Below are positions 23,835 to 32,058 of a DNA stretch of 64,000 nt, piece after piece (the first letter of the stretch is position 1; each line of letters begins with the position of its first letter). This DNA comes from Nonomuraea typhae. GTDB lineage: Bacteria; Actinomycetota; Actinomycetes; Streptosporangiales; Streptosporangiaceae. Where the stretch lies: contig NZ_VRLV01000002.1 of assembly GCF_009760925.1 (NCBI RefSeq), forward strand, positions 744,001 through 808,000, read 5' to 3'. A model generated the notes under the pieces. It was not told where the DNA came from. It saw only the letters and a program-made list of their open reading frames with translations, and did not search any database. The translations under genes and the position numbers were made by a program.

Positions 23835-24593
23835 GTGACCAGCCTGGAGATTCGCGAGCTCGGCACCCTGCCGGAGTATGCCGAGCTGTTCCGCCTGTTC
23901 GACGAGATCTGGCACCCCGAGCCGGGCAATCCGCCGGTGACCGTCGAGCTCATGAAGGTGATCTCTCACGTCGGCGGCTACGTGGCCGGCGCCTTTCGCG
24001 GCGGCGAGCTGGTCGGCGGGTCGGTGGGCCTGCCGACGGCCGACCGGGCGCTGCACTCCCACGTGACCGGGGCGCGGCCCGGCCAGGGCATCGGGGTGGA
24101 GCTGAAGCGGCACCAGCGCGCGTGGGCGCTGGGCCGGGGCATCACCAGGATCACCTGGACCTTCGACCCGCTGGTCCGGCGCAACGCCCGGTTCAACCTG
24201 GTCAAGCTGGGCGCCCGGCCCGAGGAGTACCTGGAGAGCTTCTACGGGGTCATGGCCGACGCCATCAACGAGGGCGACGAGTCCGACCGGTTGCTGGCGG
24301 TGTGGCGGCTGGACCGGGCGGCCGAGCCGTACACGCTGGAGGGGGCGGTGGCGGGGGTGGCCGAGCGGGACGGGCGGCCGGTGGTGACGGCGGCGGACGG
24401 CCCGGTGGTGCTGGTGGCGACGCCGCCGGACATCGAGACGCTGCGGCGCGAGGATCCCGCGGCGGCGAAGGCGTGGCGGCTGGCGCTGCGTGAGGTGCTG
24501 GGCGGGCTGATGGGCGCGGGCGCCCGGGTGACGGGCTTCACGGCTGATGGAAATTATGTACTAAATAGGTCCCATTCCGGACATCCCGGTTAA
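23835..24593 (+). CDS. Predicted GNAT-superfamily acetyltransferase (COG3375-like)
   Basis: This 252-residue protein resembles the predicted GNAT acetyltransferases often found beside N-acylamino-acid racemases and peptidases. The first half has the GNAT core (YVAGAFRGGELVGGSVGL, then SHVTGARPGQGIGVELKRHQR and ITWTFDPLVRRNARFNLVKLGA). The second half is an extra alpha/beta region ending in FTADGNYVL. It starts with GTG ten bases after the M20 gene. An ATG at 23830 is in the wrong frame. Its placement suggests acylation or handling of amino acids released by the two peptidases, which is inference. Confidence 0.8.
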   Translation: MTSLEIRELGTLPEYAELFRLFDEIWHPEPGNPPVTVELMKVISHVGGYVAGAFRGGELVGGSVGLPTADRALHSHVTGARPGQGIGVELKRHQRAWALGRGITRITWTFDPLVRRNARFNLVKLGARPEEYLESFYGVMADAINEGDESDRLLAVWRLDRAAEPYTLEGAVAGVAERDGRPVVTAADGPVVLVATPPDIETLRREDPAAAKAWRLALREVLGGLMGAGARVTGFTADGNYVLNRSHSGHPG

Positions 24594-24602
24594 CGTCGCG
24601 TC

Positions 24603-26030
24603 ATGACGGACTTCACCCCCACCGTCCCCCACCGGGTCCTGCCCCCGGTCACCGTGCGGGACCTGCCGGAACCACCGCGCTCCACCTGGCGGGTGATCGG
24701 CCCCGGGCTCGTCGGCGCCGGCGTCGGGCTGGCCTCGGGCGAGTTCATCCTCTGGCCCTACATCGCCTCCCAGGTCGGCCTCGTCTTCCTCTGGGGAGCG
24801 CTGGTCGGCATCGTCACCCAGTGGTTCCTCAACATGGAGATCGAGCGGTACACCCTGGCCACCGGCGAGACCGCGCTGACCGGATTCAGCCGCATGTGGA
24901 AGCACTGGGGCATCGTCTTCGTGGCGATGACGCTCGGCTCCAACCTGTGGCCGGGCTGGGTGACCACCTCGGCCACGATGGTGACCTACCTGACCGGCGG
25001 CGGCGCGGGCAGCGTGCGCTACATCGCGATCGGCATGCTGCTGGTCATCGCCCTCGCGCTGACGATGGCGCCGGTGATCTACACGGTCCTCGAACGCGTC
25101 ATCTTCGTCAAGATCGCGCTCGTGCTGACGCTGATCGTGGTCGCGATCCTGTTCGCGATCAACGCCGACGCCTGGGTGGAACTGGGCAAGGGCCTGACGG
25201 CCGGGGCGCGCTTCCCGGTGCCGCCGCTGGAGTTCGCGGTGCTCATGGGCGCCATCGCCTACGCGGGAGCCGGCGGCGGGCAGAACCTGTGCCAGAGCAA
25301 CTGGATCCGCGACAAGGGCTTCGGCATGGGCGCCTACGTGCCGCGCCTGGTCAGCCCGGTCACCGGGCACGAGGAGGCGGCCGCCTCGACCGGCTTCCAG
25401 TTCGCGCCGACCAAGGAGAACCTCGCCCGCTGGCGGCGCTGGTGGCGCTTCGCCAACGTGGAGCAGGGCTCGACGTTCGCGCTGGTGTCGTTCGTGACGA
25501 TCGCGCTCATGTCGATGCTGGCGTACTCGACGGTGTTCGGGAAGGACGGGCTGGCCAACAGCATCACCTTCCTCAAGGTCGAGGGCGAGACGCTGCAGAG
25601 CGTGGTCGGGCCGTGGTTCGGGGTGTTGTTCTGGGTGATCGGGGCGCTGTCGCTGTTCGCCTCGGCGATGGGCATCGTGGACTACACCTCGCGGCTGGCC
25701 TCGGACGTCATCAAGACCGTCTATCTCCGCGAGCGTGGCATCTCGGTCAACCGCGTGTACTTCCTCACGGTGTGGTCGATGACGGTCATCGGGATCGCGA
25801 TCCTGCTGCTGGGCTTCGACCAGCCGCTGATCCTGCTGGTGTTCTCGGCCAGCTTCGCGGCGGTGATGATGTTCGTGTACTCGATCCTGCTCATCATCCT
25901 GAACCGGCGGGCGCTGCCGGAGGCGATCAAGGTCCGCTCGTACCGGCTGGCCGCCCTGGTGTGGTCGGTCCTGTTCTTCGGCTCCCTCACGGTGCTCACC
26001 CTCATCCAGCAGGCGGGGAAGCTCTTCTGA
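24603..26030 (+). CDS. Nramp-superfamily transporter lacking the metal-binding motifs
   Basis: This 475-residue protein has eleven or twelve hydrophobic helices and the overall Nramp order. In helix 1, where true Nramp proteins have DPGN, this one reads GVGLASGEFI (Ala44-Ser45-Gly46-Glu47). In helix 6 the MPH motif is replaced by IAYAGAGGGQN. The transported substrate is therefore probably not a simple divalent metal handled in the standard way. Members of the superfamily lacking these motifs are known but poorly characterised. TAACGT ends six bases before the ATG and no Shine-Dalgarno is seen, so the mRNA may be leaderless. Confidence 0.82.
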   Translation: MTDFTPTVPHRVLPPVTVRDLPEPPRSTWRVIGPGLVGAGVGLASGEFILWPYIASQVGLVFLWGALVGIVTQWFLNMEIERYTLATGETALTGFSRMWKHWGIVFVAMTLGSNLWPGWVTTSATMVTYLTGGGAGSVRYIAIGMLLVIALALTMAPVIYTVLERVIFVKIALVLTLIVVAILFAINADAWVELGKGLTAGARFPVPPLEFAVLMGAIAYAGAGGGQNLCQSNWIRDKGFGMGAYVPRLVSPVTGHEEAAASTGFQFAPTKENLARWRRWWRFANVEQGSTFALVSFVTIALMSMLAYSTVFGKDGLANSITFLKVEGETLQSVVGPWFGVLFWVIGALSLFASAMGIVDYTSRLASDVIKTVYLRERGISVNRVYFLTVWSMTVIGIAILLLGFDQPLILLVFSASFAAVMMFVYSILLIILNRRALPEAIKVRSYRLAALVWSVLFFGSLTVLTLIQQAGKLF

Positions 26031-26175
26031 CCGCTTGCGGGTTCCCCGAGTCTGAGCGTGCGGGTCTTTCAGAAGTACGGCAGGCCGCCCCCACGCCACC
26101 CGCCGACGCCGGCCGCCGCCGATCGGGGGGATCGCTTCTCACGTCGGACGTGGTCCCCGCCGTCACGGCGCCGGC

Positions 26176-26206
26176 TTGACCTCGACTTTGGTTCAGGTTG
26201 CAGACT
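26176..26206 (+). promoter_or_regulatory. MerR-type promoter/operator
   Basis: TTGACC (26176-26181) and CAGACT (26201-26206) are separated by 19 bases, the overlong spacer typical of MerR-family targets. The spacer contains an imperfect dyad from 26179 to 26198, with ACCTCGAC facing GTTCAGGT (six of eight positions symmetric). The -10 ends seven bases before the ATG of the double oxidoreductase, which implies a leaderless mRNA. No MerR gene lies nearby. Confidence 0.55.
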
Positions 26207-26213
26207 CCTCGGC

Positions 26214-28142
26214 ATGAACATCGTCGAAGTGACCCGATTCGGTGGGCCCGAGGTTTTGCAGGTGCGGCAGGCGGCCCCGGTGTCCGACGGCGCGGGGGAG
26301 GTCGTGATCGGCGTCTCCGCCGTGGACGTGATGTCGCTGGACGCCCAGCTCCGCACCGGGTGGGGGCGGGAGTGGTTCGGCACCGAGCCGCCCTACGTGC
26401 CCGGCACCGGGGTCGCCGGGGTCGTGCTGGCCACCGGTGCGGGTGTGGACGCCTCGTGGGCGGGGCGCCGGGTGGCCGCCTTCCTGCCCGGTGGCGGCGG
26501 GTATGCCGAGCGGGCCGTGGCGCCGCTTGCCACCACCGTCGTGGTGCCCGATTCACTCGGGCTGGCCGAGGCCGCCGCGCTCGTCCAGGTGGGGCCGGCG
26601 GCGCTCAGCCTCGTCGCGGCCGCCGAGCTCAAGCCGGGTAGCCGGGTGCTGGTGACCGGGGCCGGTGGGGCGCTCGGGCTGGCGCTGGTGGAGCTGGCCG
26701 TCCGGGCGGGGGCCCACGTGGTGGCCGCCGCGCACGGGGCCGCCAAGCGCGAGCGGGCCCTGGAGCTGGGCGCGGCCTCTGCCGTGGACTACACCGCGCT
26801 CACCGGTGCCGTGGACTCCCCCGCGCCCACCGCTGCCGTGGGTTACTCCGCGCGCACCGCTGCCGTGGATGAGCCGGTGGGTGCCGCCACCGGCACCGCG
26901 CGGCTGCCCGACGGGTTCGATGTGGTTTTCGATGGTGTGGGCGGGCAGGTCGGGGCGGACGCCTTCGCGCTGGCCCGCCGGGGTGGCGTGGTGTTCGCCT
27001 ACGGGGTGCCCAGTGGCGGCTTCGCCGCCGTTTCGCCGGAGGAGGCCGGGCGGCGCGGGGTGCGGCTGGTCGGGGTCGAGCAGGTGCAGTTCGGGGAGGA
27101 GGAGTTCCACCGGCTGGCGACCGCGACGATGAGCGCCGGGATCACGCCCTCGATCGGGCTGGCCGTACCGCTGGATCAGGCGCACCTGGCGCACGCGGCG
27201 CTGGAGGCGCGTGCGCTGGTGGGCAAGGCGGTGCTGCTGACGACCTCGCGGGCGGTGCGGTACTCCGAGTACGGCGCGGCGGACGTGCTCCGGGTGGACG
27301 AGGTGCCGATCCCCGTTCCCGGGCCCGGGCAGGTGCGGGTGGCGGTCAGGGCGGCCGGGGTCAACGCGGTGGACTGGAAGATCCGCTCGGGGATGTTCGG
27401 GGCGCCGCTGGAGGGTCCGGCGGGGACGGGGATCGAGTTCTCGGGGGTGGTCGAGGCGGCCGGGGCCGGGGTCTCGGGGGTGCGGGCGGGGCAGGAGGTG
27501 GTCGGCCGGGGTACGGGGGCGCTGGCCGACCATGTGCTGGCCGTACCGGATGACCTGGCGCCCAAGCCGGAGGGGCTGACCCACGTGGAGGCGGCGGCGC
27601 TGCCGGTGGCGGTGGAGACGGCGCGGCGGGCGCTCGGGCTGCTCGAGCCGGTGGCGGGGCAGACGTTGCTCATCCACGCGGCCGCGGGCGGGGTGGGGCT
27701 GGCGGCGGCGCAGCTCGCGATCGGCGCGGGGCTGCGGGTGATCGGGACGGCGAGCGAGGCGAACCATGACTACCTGCGCGGGCTGGGGGTGCGGCCGGTC
27801 GGCTACGGTGACGGGCTGGAGGAGCGGATCGGGGAGCGGGTCGATCTGGTGCTGGACGCCTCGGGGCGCGAGGTCGTGGAGGCGTCGGTCAGGCTGACCG
27901 GTGATCCGGGCAAGGTGGTCAGCGTGGCCGATCCGGGCGCGGGGCGGTATGGGGCGCGATTCACCAGCGGGTCCGACGATCCCACACCTCTTCACGAGAT
28001 TTCCGGGCACATCGGGCGGGTGCGGCTCCCGATCGCCGCCGAGTATCCCCTGGAGGAGGCCGCGGCGGCCCACCGGCACAGCGAGAACGGCCACCTCCTC
28101 GGCAAGATCGTGGTGAATGCGGAAGCACGCGTTCCGCGATAG
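26214..28142 (+). CDS. Tandem fusion of two MDR-type zinc-independent oxidoreductases
   Basis: This 642-residue protein contains two complete medium-chain (quinone oxidoreductase-like) reductases in one chain. Domain 1 covers residues 1-340 with the NADPH motif VTGAGGALGLA near residue 148, and domain 2 covers about 345-642 with HAAAGGVGLAAAQLA near 487. Each begins with its own GroES-like part (FGGPEVLQV and YGAADVLRV). Neither shows the zinc ligands of alcohol dehydrogenases. A 27-bp tandem repeat inserts residues in the cofactor domain of the first half. Control by a MerR-type promoter suggests a role in detoxifying reactive carbonyls or quinones. Confidence 0.85.
   Translation: MNIVEVTRFGGPEVLQVRQAAPVSDGAGEVVIGVSAVDVMSLDAQLRTGWGREWFGTEPPYVPGTGVAGVVLATGAGVDASWAGRRVAAFLPGGGGYAERAVAPLATTVVVPDSLGLAEAAALVQVGPAALSLVAAAELKPGSRVLVTGAGGALGLALVELAVRAGAHVVAAAHGAAKRERALELGAASAVDYTALTGAVDSPAPTAAVGYSARTAAVDEPVGAATGTARLPDGFDVVFDGVGGQVGADAFALARRGGVVFAYGVPSGGFAAVSPEEAGRRGVRLVGVEQVQFGEEEFHRLATATMSAGITPSIGLAVPLDQAHLAHAALEARALVGKAVLLTTSRAVRYSEYGAADVLRVDEVPIPVPGPGQVRVAVRAAGVNAVDWKIRSGMFGAPLEGPAGTGIEFSGVVEAAGAGVSGVRAGQEVVGRGTGALADHVLAVPDDLAPKPEGLTHVEAAALPVAVETARRALGLLEPVAGQTLLIHAAAGGVGLAAAQLAIGAGLRVIGTASEANHDYLRGLGVRPVGYGDGLEERIGERVDLVLDASGREVVEASVRLTGDPGKVVSVADPGAGRYGARFTSGSDDPTPLHEISGHIGRVRLPIAAEYPLEEAAAAHRHSENGHLLGKIVVNAEARVPR
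26781..26871 (+). repeat. 27-bp in-frame tandem repeat within the fused MDR gene
   Basis: Three 27-base units (26781-26807, 26808-26834, 26835-26861) and a partial fourth each begin GCCGTGG. They encode AVDYTALTG, AVDSPAPTA, AVGYSARTA and AVDEP, and replace the usual loop between the VDYT strand and VVFDGVGG in domain 1. Confidence 0.8.
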
Positions 28143-28158
28143 CGGGCAGACTGACGGC

Positions 28159-29112
28159 ATGCTGGAAACCTCGGCCCGCCTGCTCAAGCTGCTCTCCCTG
28201 CTCCAGGCGCACAAGGAGTGGTCGGGCCCCGAGCTGGCCGGCCGGCTCGGAGTCTCGACCAGGACCATCAGGAACGACGTCGAGCGCCTGCGCACGCTCG
28301 GCTACCCGGTCCACGCCACGCCGGGCGTCGCCGGCGGCTACCGGCTCGGCGCCGGGGCCGCGCTGCCGCCGCTGCTGCTCGACGACGAGGAGGCCGTGGC
28401 GGTCGCCGTCGGCCTCGGGCGCGCGGCGGGCGGCGGCGTGGCCGGGATCGAGGAGACCTCGGTGCGCGCCCTGGCCAAGCTGGAGCAGGTGCTGCCGTCG
28501 CGGCTGCGGCGCCGGGTGAACGCGCTCAACACCCACACCGTGCACATCCCCGGCGAGGCGCCGTCGGTGCCGCCCGAGACGCTGACCACGATCGCCAACG
28601 CCGCCCGCGACCACGAGCGCCTGCGCTTCGACTACACCGGGCACAAGGGGGCGGGCAGCCGGCGCGAGGCCGAGCCGTACCGGCTGGTGCACCGGCGCGG
28701 ACGCTGGTATCTGATGGCCTGGGACGTGGAGCGGGCCGATTGGCGCACGTTCCGGGTGGACCGGATCACGCTCAAGGTCCCGGCCACCGGGGCCCGGTTC
28801 ACGCCGCGCGACCTGCCCGGCGACGTGGCCGAATACGTCGAGAGGGGCATCAGCACCGCCATGTGGGAGCACCGGGGGACGGTGTTGCTGCGCGCGCCCG
28901 CCGAGCGGATCCGCGACCTGGGCTACGGCCTGGAGATCGAGGAGGTGGACGCCGGCACCTGCCTGATGCGGCTGGGCGGGGACAACCTCGAGGGGATCGC
29001 CGCCTGGATCGGCTTCCTCGGCGTCGACTTCGAGGTGCTGGACCCGCCGGAGCTGGCCGAGGCGGTCAGGACACTGGCCGAGCGGTACGGCAGGGCGGTC
29101 AGCGACCGGTAA
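28159..29112 (+). CDS. WYL-domain transcriptional regulator
   Basis: This 317-residue protein has an N-terminal winged helix-turn-helix (residues about 5-60, LAGRLGVSTRTIRNDVERLRTLGY) and a WYL ligand-binding domain (about 140-215, with HERLRFDYTGH, EPYRLVHRRGRWYLMAWD and RVDRI), followed by a WCX-type C-terminal segment. Such regulators sense small ligands or nucleic acids and act as repressors or activators. It follows the double oxidoreductase by 16 bases in the same direction, so it may be co-expressed with or control that gene. CAGACT lies six bases before the ATG. Confidence 0.88.
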   Translation: MLETSARLLKLLSLLQAHKEWSGPELAGRLGVSTRTIRNDVERLRTLGYPVHATPGVAGGYRLGAGAALPPLLLDDEEAVAVAVGLGRAAGGGVAGIEETSVRALAKLEQVLPSRLRRRVNALNTHTVHIPGEAPSVPPETLTTIANAARDHERLRFDYTGHKGAGSRREAEPYRLVHRRGRWYLMAWDVERADWRTFRVDRITLKVPATGARFTPRDLPGDVAEYVERGISTAMWEHRGTVLLRAPAERIRDLGYGLEIEEVDAGTCLMRLGGDNLEGIAAWIGFLGVDFEVLDPPELAEAVRTLAERYGRAVSDR

Positions 29113-29146
29113 GCCGCCGGTCAGGGCGTCCCGGCATCGTCCCGGC

Positions 29147-30238
29147 ATGGACATCACCCAGATCGCAGGCAGCAGGGACGACTTCCAGCTCGTCCGGCAC
29201 ATCGAGGTCTCCGGCTCGCAGGCCGAGATCGGCGGGCAGCTCGCCGAGGAGGCGCGGCGGCTCGGCTGGCGACCGGCACCCGGCGACCCGGAGATCGGCC
29301 GGGCCCGCAGGTCGTGGTTCGCCGCCCACTGGCCACAGCACCACGCCCGCATGACCGGGGCCGCGCTGGCGCTCGGCCTCGACCCCGAGCAGGACGAGCT
29401 CACGCTCGACGGGCTCAGCATGCTGCCCCAGGCGTGTTCGGCGCTGTGGGTGCCGCCGGCGGGCTCGGCCGACGGCCACGGCAGGATCGGCCGCAACTAC
29501 GACTTCTTCACCCTCACCACCAGCGAGATCATGGGCGGCCCGCCGGTCCCCGGCGAGCTGGCGATGGCCTCCCGGCCGCACGTCATCACCAGCCGGCCGG
29601 ACGACGGACTGGCCAGCACGGTCCTGACGATGTCGGAGTTCGACGGCTGCATGGACGGCATCAACGAGGCCGGGCTGGCCGTGGTGCTGCTGATCGCCGA
29701 CTTCGAGAGCGCCGCCCCGCCGGAGGACCTCTCCCCGCAGCCGGGCGTGAACTCGGTGCAGCTGCCCCGCTTCCTCCTGGACACCTGCGAGAGCGCCGAG
29801 CAGGCCAAGGCGGCGCTGCTGCGGACCGAGCAGTACGACTTCGGCATGCCGCTGCACTACCTGATCGCCGACGCGAGCGGGCAGGCGTTCGTGTGGGAGG
29901 GGCCCGACCACGTCGCCGAGGCAGGGGACGGGCCGCTGTGCGTGACCAACCACCCGCTGCGGCTCCACCCCGACCCGGCCGCGTTGCCCGAGGACACCCC
30001 GGGCTCCTTCGCCTCCTTCTCCCGCCTGCGCAGGCTGCACGAGCGCAGCAAGGGCGCGATCATGAGCGCCGGCGACCTGCGGGCGAGCCTGCGGGAGGTG
30101 GAGCAGGCGGGCGACCCGATGATGCGGACGCTGTGGAGCACCCAGTTCGACACGGCCGCGCGGACCATGACCGCCCGCTTCTACCTGGGCGAGGGCCGCG
30201 GCCACTCCCCCGAGCTGGTCTTCAGCCCCTCGGCCTGA
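29147..30238 (+). CDS. C45-family autoproteolytic acyltransferase/hydrolase (Ntn fold)
   Basis: This 363-residue protein resembles the C45 family, which includes acyl-CoA:6-aminopenicillanate acyltransferase and related amidohydrolases. These self-cleave before a cysteine that becomes the N-terminal nucleophile. The candidate is Cys97 in LPQACSALWVPP, followed by the family signature RIGRNYDFF. Later conserved parts include FDGCMDGINEAGLAVVL and CVTNHPL. The actual amide substrate is unknown. The 3' end overlaps the converging response-regulator gene by 17 bases. Confidence 0.8.
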   Translation: MDITQIAGSRDDFQLVRHIEVSGSQAEIGGQLAEEARRLGWRPAPGDPEIGRARRSWFAAHWPQHHARMTGAALALGLDPEQDELTLDGLSMLPQACSALWVPPAGSADGHGRIGRNYDFFTLTTSEIMGGPPVPGELAMASRPHVITSRPDDGLASTVLTMSEFDGCMDGINEAGLAVVLLIADFESAAPPEDLSPQPGVNSVQLPRFLLDTCESAEQAKAALLRTEQYDFGMPLHYLIADASGQAFVWEGPDHVAEAGDGPLCVTNHPLRLHPDPAALPEDTPGSFASFSRLRRLHERSKGAIMSAGDLRASLREVEQAGDPMMRTLWSTQFDTAARTMTARFYLGEGRGHSPELVFSPSA

Positions 30239-30881
30239 CCAGCCCGCTCTCGTAGGCGAAGACCACGAGCTGGGCGCGGTCGCGGGCGCCCAGCTTGGTC
30301 ATGGCCCGGCTCACGTGGGTCTTGGCGGTGAACGGGCTGACCACCATGTTCTGCGCGATCTCGGCGTTGGTCAGCCCGCGCGCCACCAGCGCCACGGCCT
30401 CGCGCTCGCGGGCGGTCAGCAGCTCGGCCTCGCCCGGCGGCAGCGCCAGCGGAGGGCGGGTGACGAACTCGCTGATCAGCCGCCGGGTGATGCCCGGCGA
30501 CAGCAGCGCATCGCCGCGCATGACCACGCCGACGGCATGCACGAGGTCGGCCGGATCGGTGTCCTTGAGCAGGAACCCGGCCGCTCCGGCGCGCAGCGCG
30601 GCGAAGACGTACTCGTCGAGGCCGAAGTTGGTGAGGATCACCACGTGCACGGCGGCGAGGCCGGGGTCGGCGGCGATGCGGGAGGTGGCCTCGATGCCGT
30701 CCATCACCGGCATCTGGATGTCGAGCAGCACCACGTCCGGCAGCAGCTCGACGGCCAGCGCCAGGGCCTCCTCCCCGTTGGCGGCCTCGCCGACGACCTC
30801 GATGTTCTCCTCGGCCTCCAGCAGCGCGCGGAAGCCCGCCCGGATGAGCTTCTGGTCGTCGGCCAGCAGGACGCGGATCAT
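30222..30881 (-). CDS. NarL/LuxR-family response regulator
   Basis: The 219-residue protein has a receiver domain with phosphoacceptor Asp54 (VVLLDIQMP), acidic Asp8 and Asp9, switch Thr in VVILTNFG and Lys in FLLKD. A LuxR-type DNA-binding domain follows at residues about 150-215 (LTAREREAVALVARGLTNAEIA). The start overlaps the stop of the kinase gene by four bases (ATGA), so the pair forms a coupled two-component system. The signal is unknown. Confidence 0.93.
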   Translation of the reverse strand: MIRVLLADDQKLIRAGFRALLEAEENIEVVGEAANGEEALALAVELLPDVVLLDIQMPVMDGIEATSRIAADPGLAAVHVVILTNFGLDEYVFAALRAGAAGFLLKDTDPADLVHAVGVVMRGDALLSPGITRRLISEFVTRPPLALPPGEAELLTAREREAVALVARGLTNAEIAQNMVVSPFTAKTHVSRAMTKLGARDRAQLVVFAYESGLVRPRG

Positions 30882-31936
30882 GCGGGCAGCTCCGCCCGCA
30901 CGCTGAACCCGCCTCCGGGCCGCGGCCCCGCCGCCAGCGTGCCGCCCAGCGCGCTCACCCGCTCGCGCATGCCGGTCAGCCCGACCCCCGGCACCGTGTC
31001 CGACTTGCCGGGCCCGTCGTCGTCCACCTGCAGGACCAGCCCGGCGCTGCCGTAGCTGACGACCACGTCGGCGGCGGCCTGCCCGCCCGCGTGCTTGGTC
31101 ACGTTGGTGAGCGCCTCCTGAACGATCCGGTAGGCGGCCTGCTCGACCTCCTCCGGCAGCGGCCGCGGCTTCCCGCCGACGGTCAGCCGGACGTCCTGGC
31201 CGCCCGCGCGGGTCCGCTCGACCAGCCCGGGCAGCCTGGCCAGCGCCACCGTCTCGTCGCGCAGCGCCTCCAGCGTCGCGCGCAGCTCCCGCATCGCATC
31301 GCCGCTGGCCTCCTGGATCGTCAGCAGCGAGGCGGGCACCTCCTCGCCGCGCTTCTTCGCCAGATGGACGGCGACGCCCGCCTGCACCTTGATGACCGAG
31401 ATCGCATGGGTGAGCGTGTCGTGCAGTTCCCTGGCGATGTGCAGCCGCTCCTGCTCGGCCCGGCGCAGGGCGGCCTCCTCACGGGTGCGCTCGGCCTCCG
31501 TGGCCCGCTCGTCGGCCTGCTGGAGGGCCACGCCCATGGCCATCGCGGCGACGTACCAGCCCATGACCAGGAAGCCGCCCTTGACCGCCGTCAGCGCGGA
31601 CTGCCCGGCCAGCAGGTTGGCCGCGACCATGCCGACGATGAGCGTCAGCGCGGACACGGCCGCCACCGGCCGCTGCCCGATCCTGACCACGCTGCTCAGC
31701 GCGATCAGCGCGGGCGTGGTGGCCACCATCTCCGGCTCGACGGCCAGGATGTAGGCGAGGCCGAGGCCGGTCGTGGCGGCCAGCACGAGCCTGGGGGCCC
31801 GCCGGTGATAGTGCAGCGCCACCGCCGAGGCCAGCAGGAGCGCGTAGCCGATCGGCCCCGCCTTCGCGTTGATCGCTGCGTTGGACACCATCACGGCCGC
31901 CACGATGGGCGCCATCAGGAGATCGGGCCTGCTCAT
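30878..31936 (-). CDS. NarL-type sensor histidine kinase
   Basis: This 352-residue kinase has four or five membrane helices in residues 1-138 with almost no extracytoplasmic domain, a short coiled coil, the HisKA_3 box ARELHDTLTHAISVI with phosphorylated His172, and an HATPase domain (EALTNVTKHA, VDDDGPG, GVGLTGMRERV). The lack of an external domain suggests it senses a membrane-associated or intramembrane cue. TAGTTT (31948 to 31943, minus strand) ends six bases before the ATG, consistent with a leaderless mRNA. Confidence 0.92.
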   Translation of the reverse strand: MSRPDLLMAPIVAAVMVSNAAINAKAGPIGYALLLASAVALHYHRRAPRLVLAATTGLGLAYILAVEPEMVATTPALIALSSVVRIGQRPVAAVSALTLIVGMVAANLLAGQSALTAVKGGFLVMGWYVAAMAMGVALQQADERATEAERTREEAALRRAEQERLHIARELHDTLTHAISVIKVQAGVAVHLAKKRGEEVPASLLTIQEASGDAMRELRATLEALRDETVALARLPGLVERTRAGGQDVRLTVGGKPRPLPEEVEQAAYRIVQEALTNVTKHAGGQAAADVVVSYGSAGLVLQVDDDGPGKSDTVPGVGLTGMRERVSALGGTLAAGPRPGGGFSVRAELPA

Positions 31937-32058
31937 GGCGGAAAACTACGCCACAACACGCGCGAGCGCGTCGTCCGGGGGTGCTACTTCGCGGGGAGTA
32001 CACAAGTGCGTTCGCCCGTACGACGACCTGCGGCGATCGCCCGGCCATCGTCGAAGGC

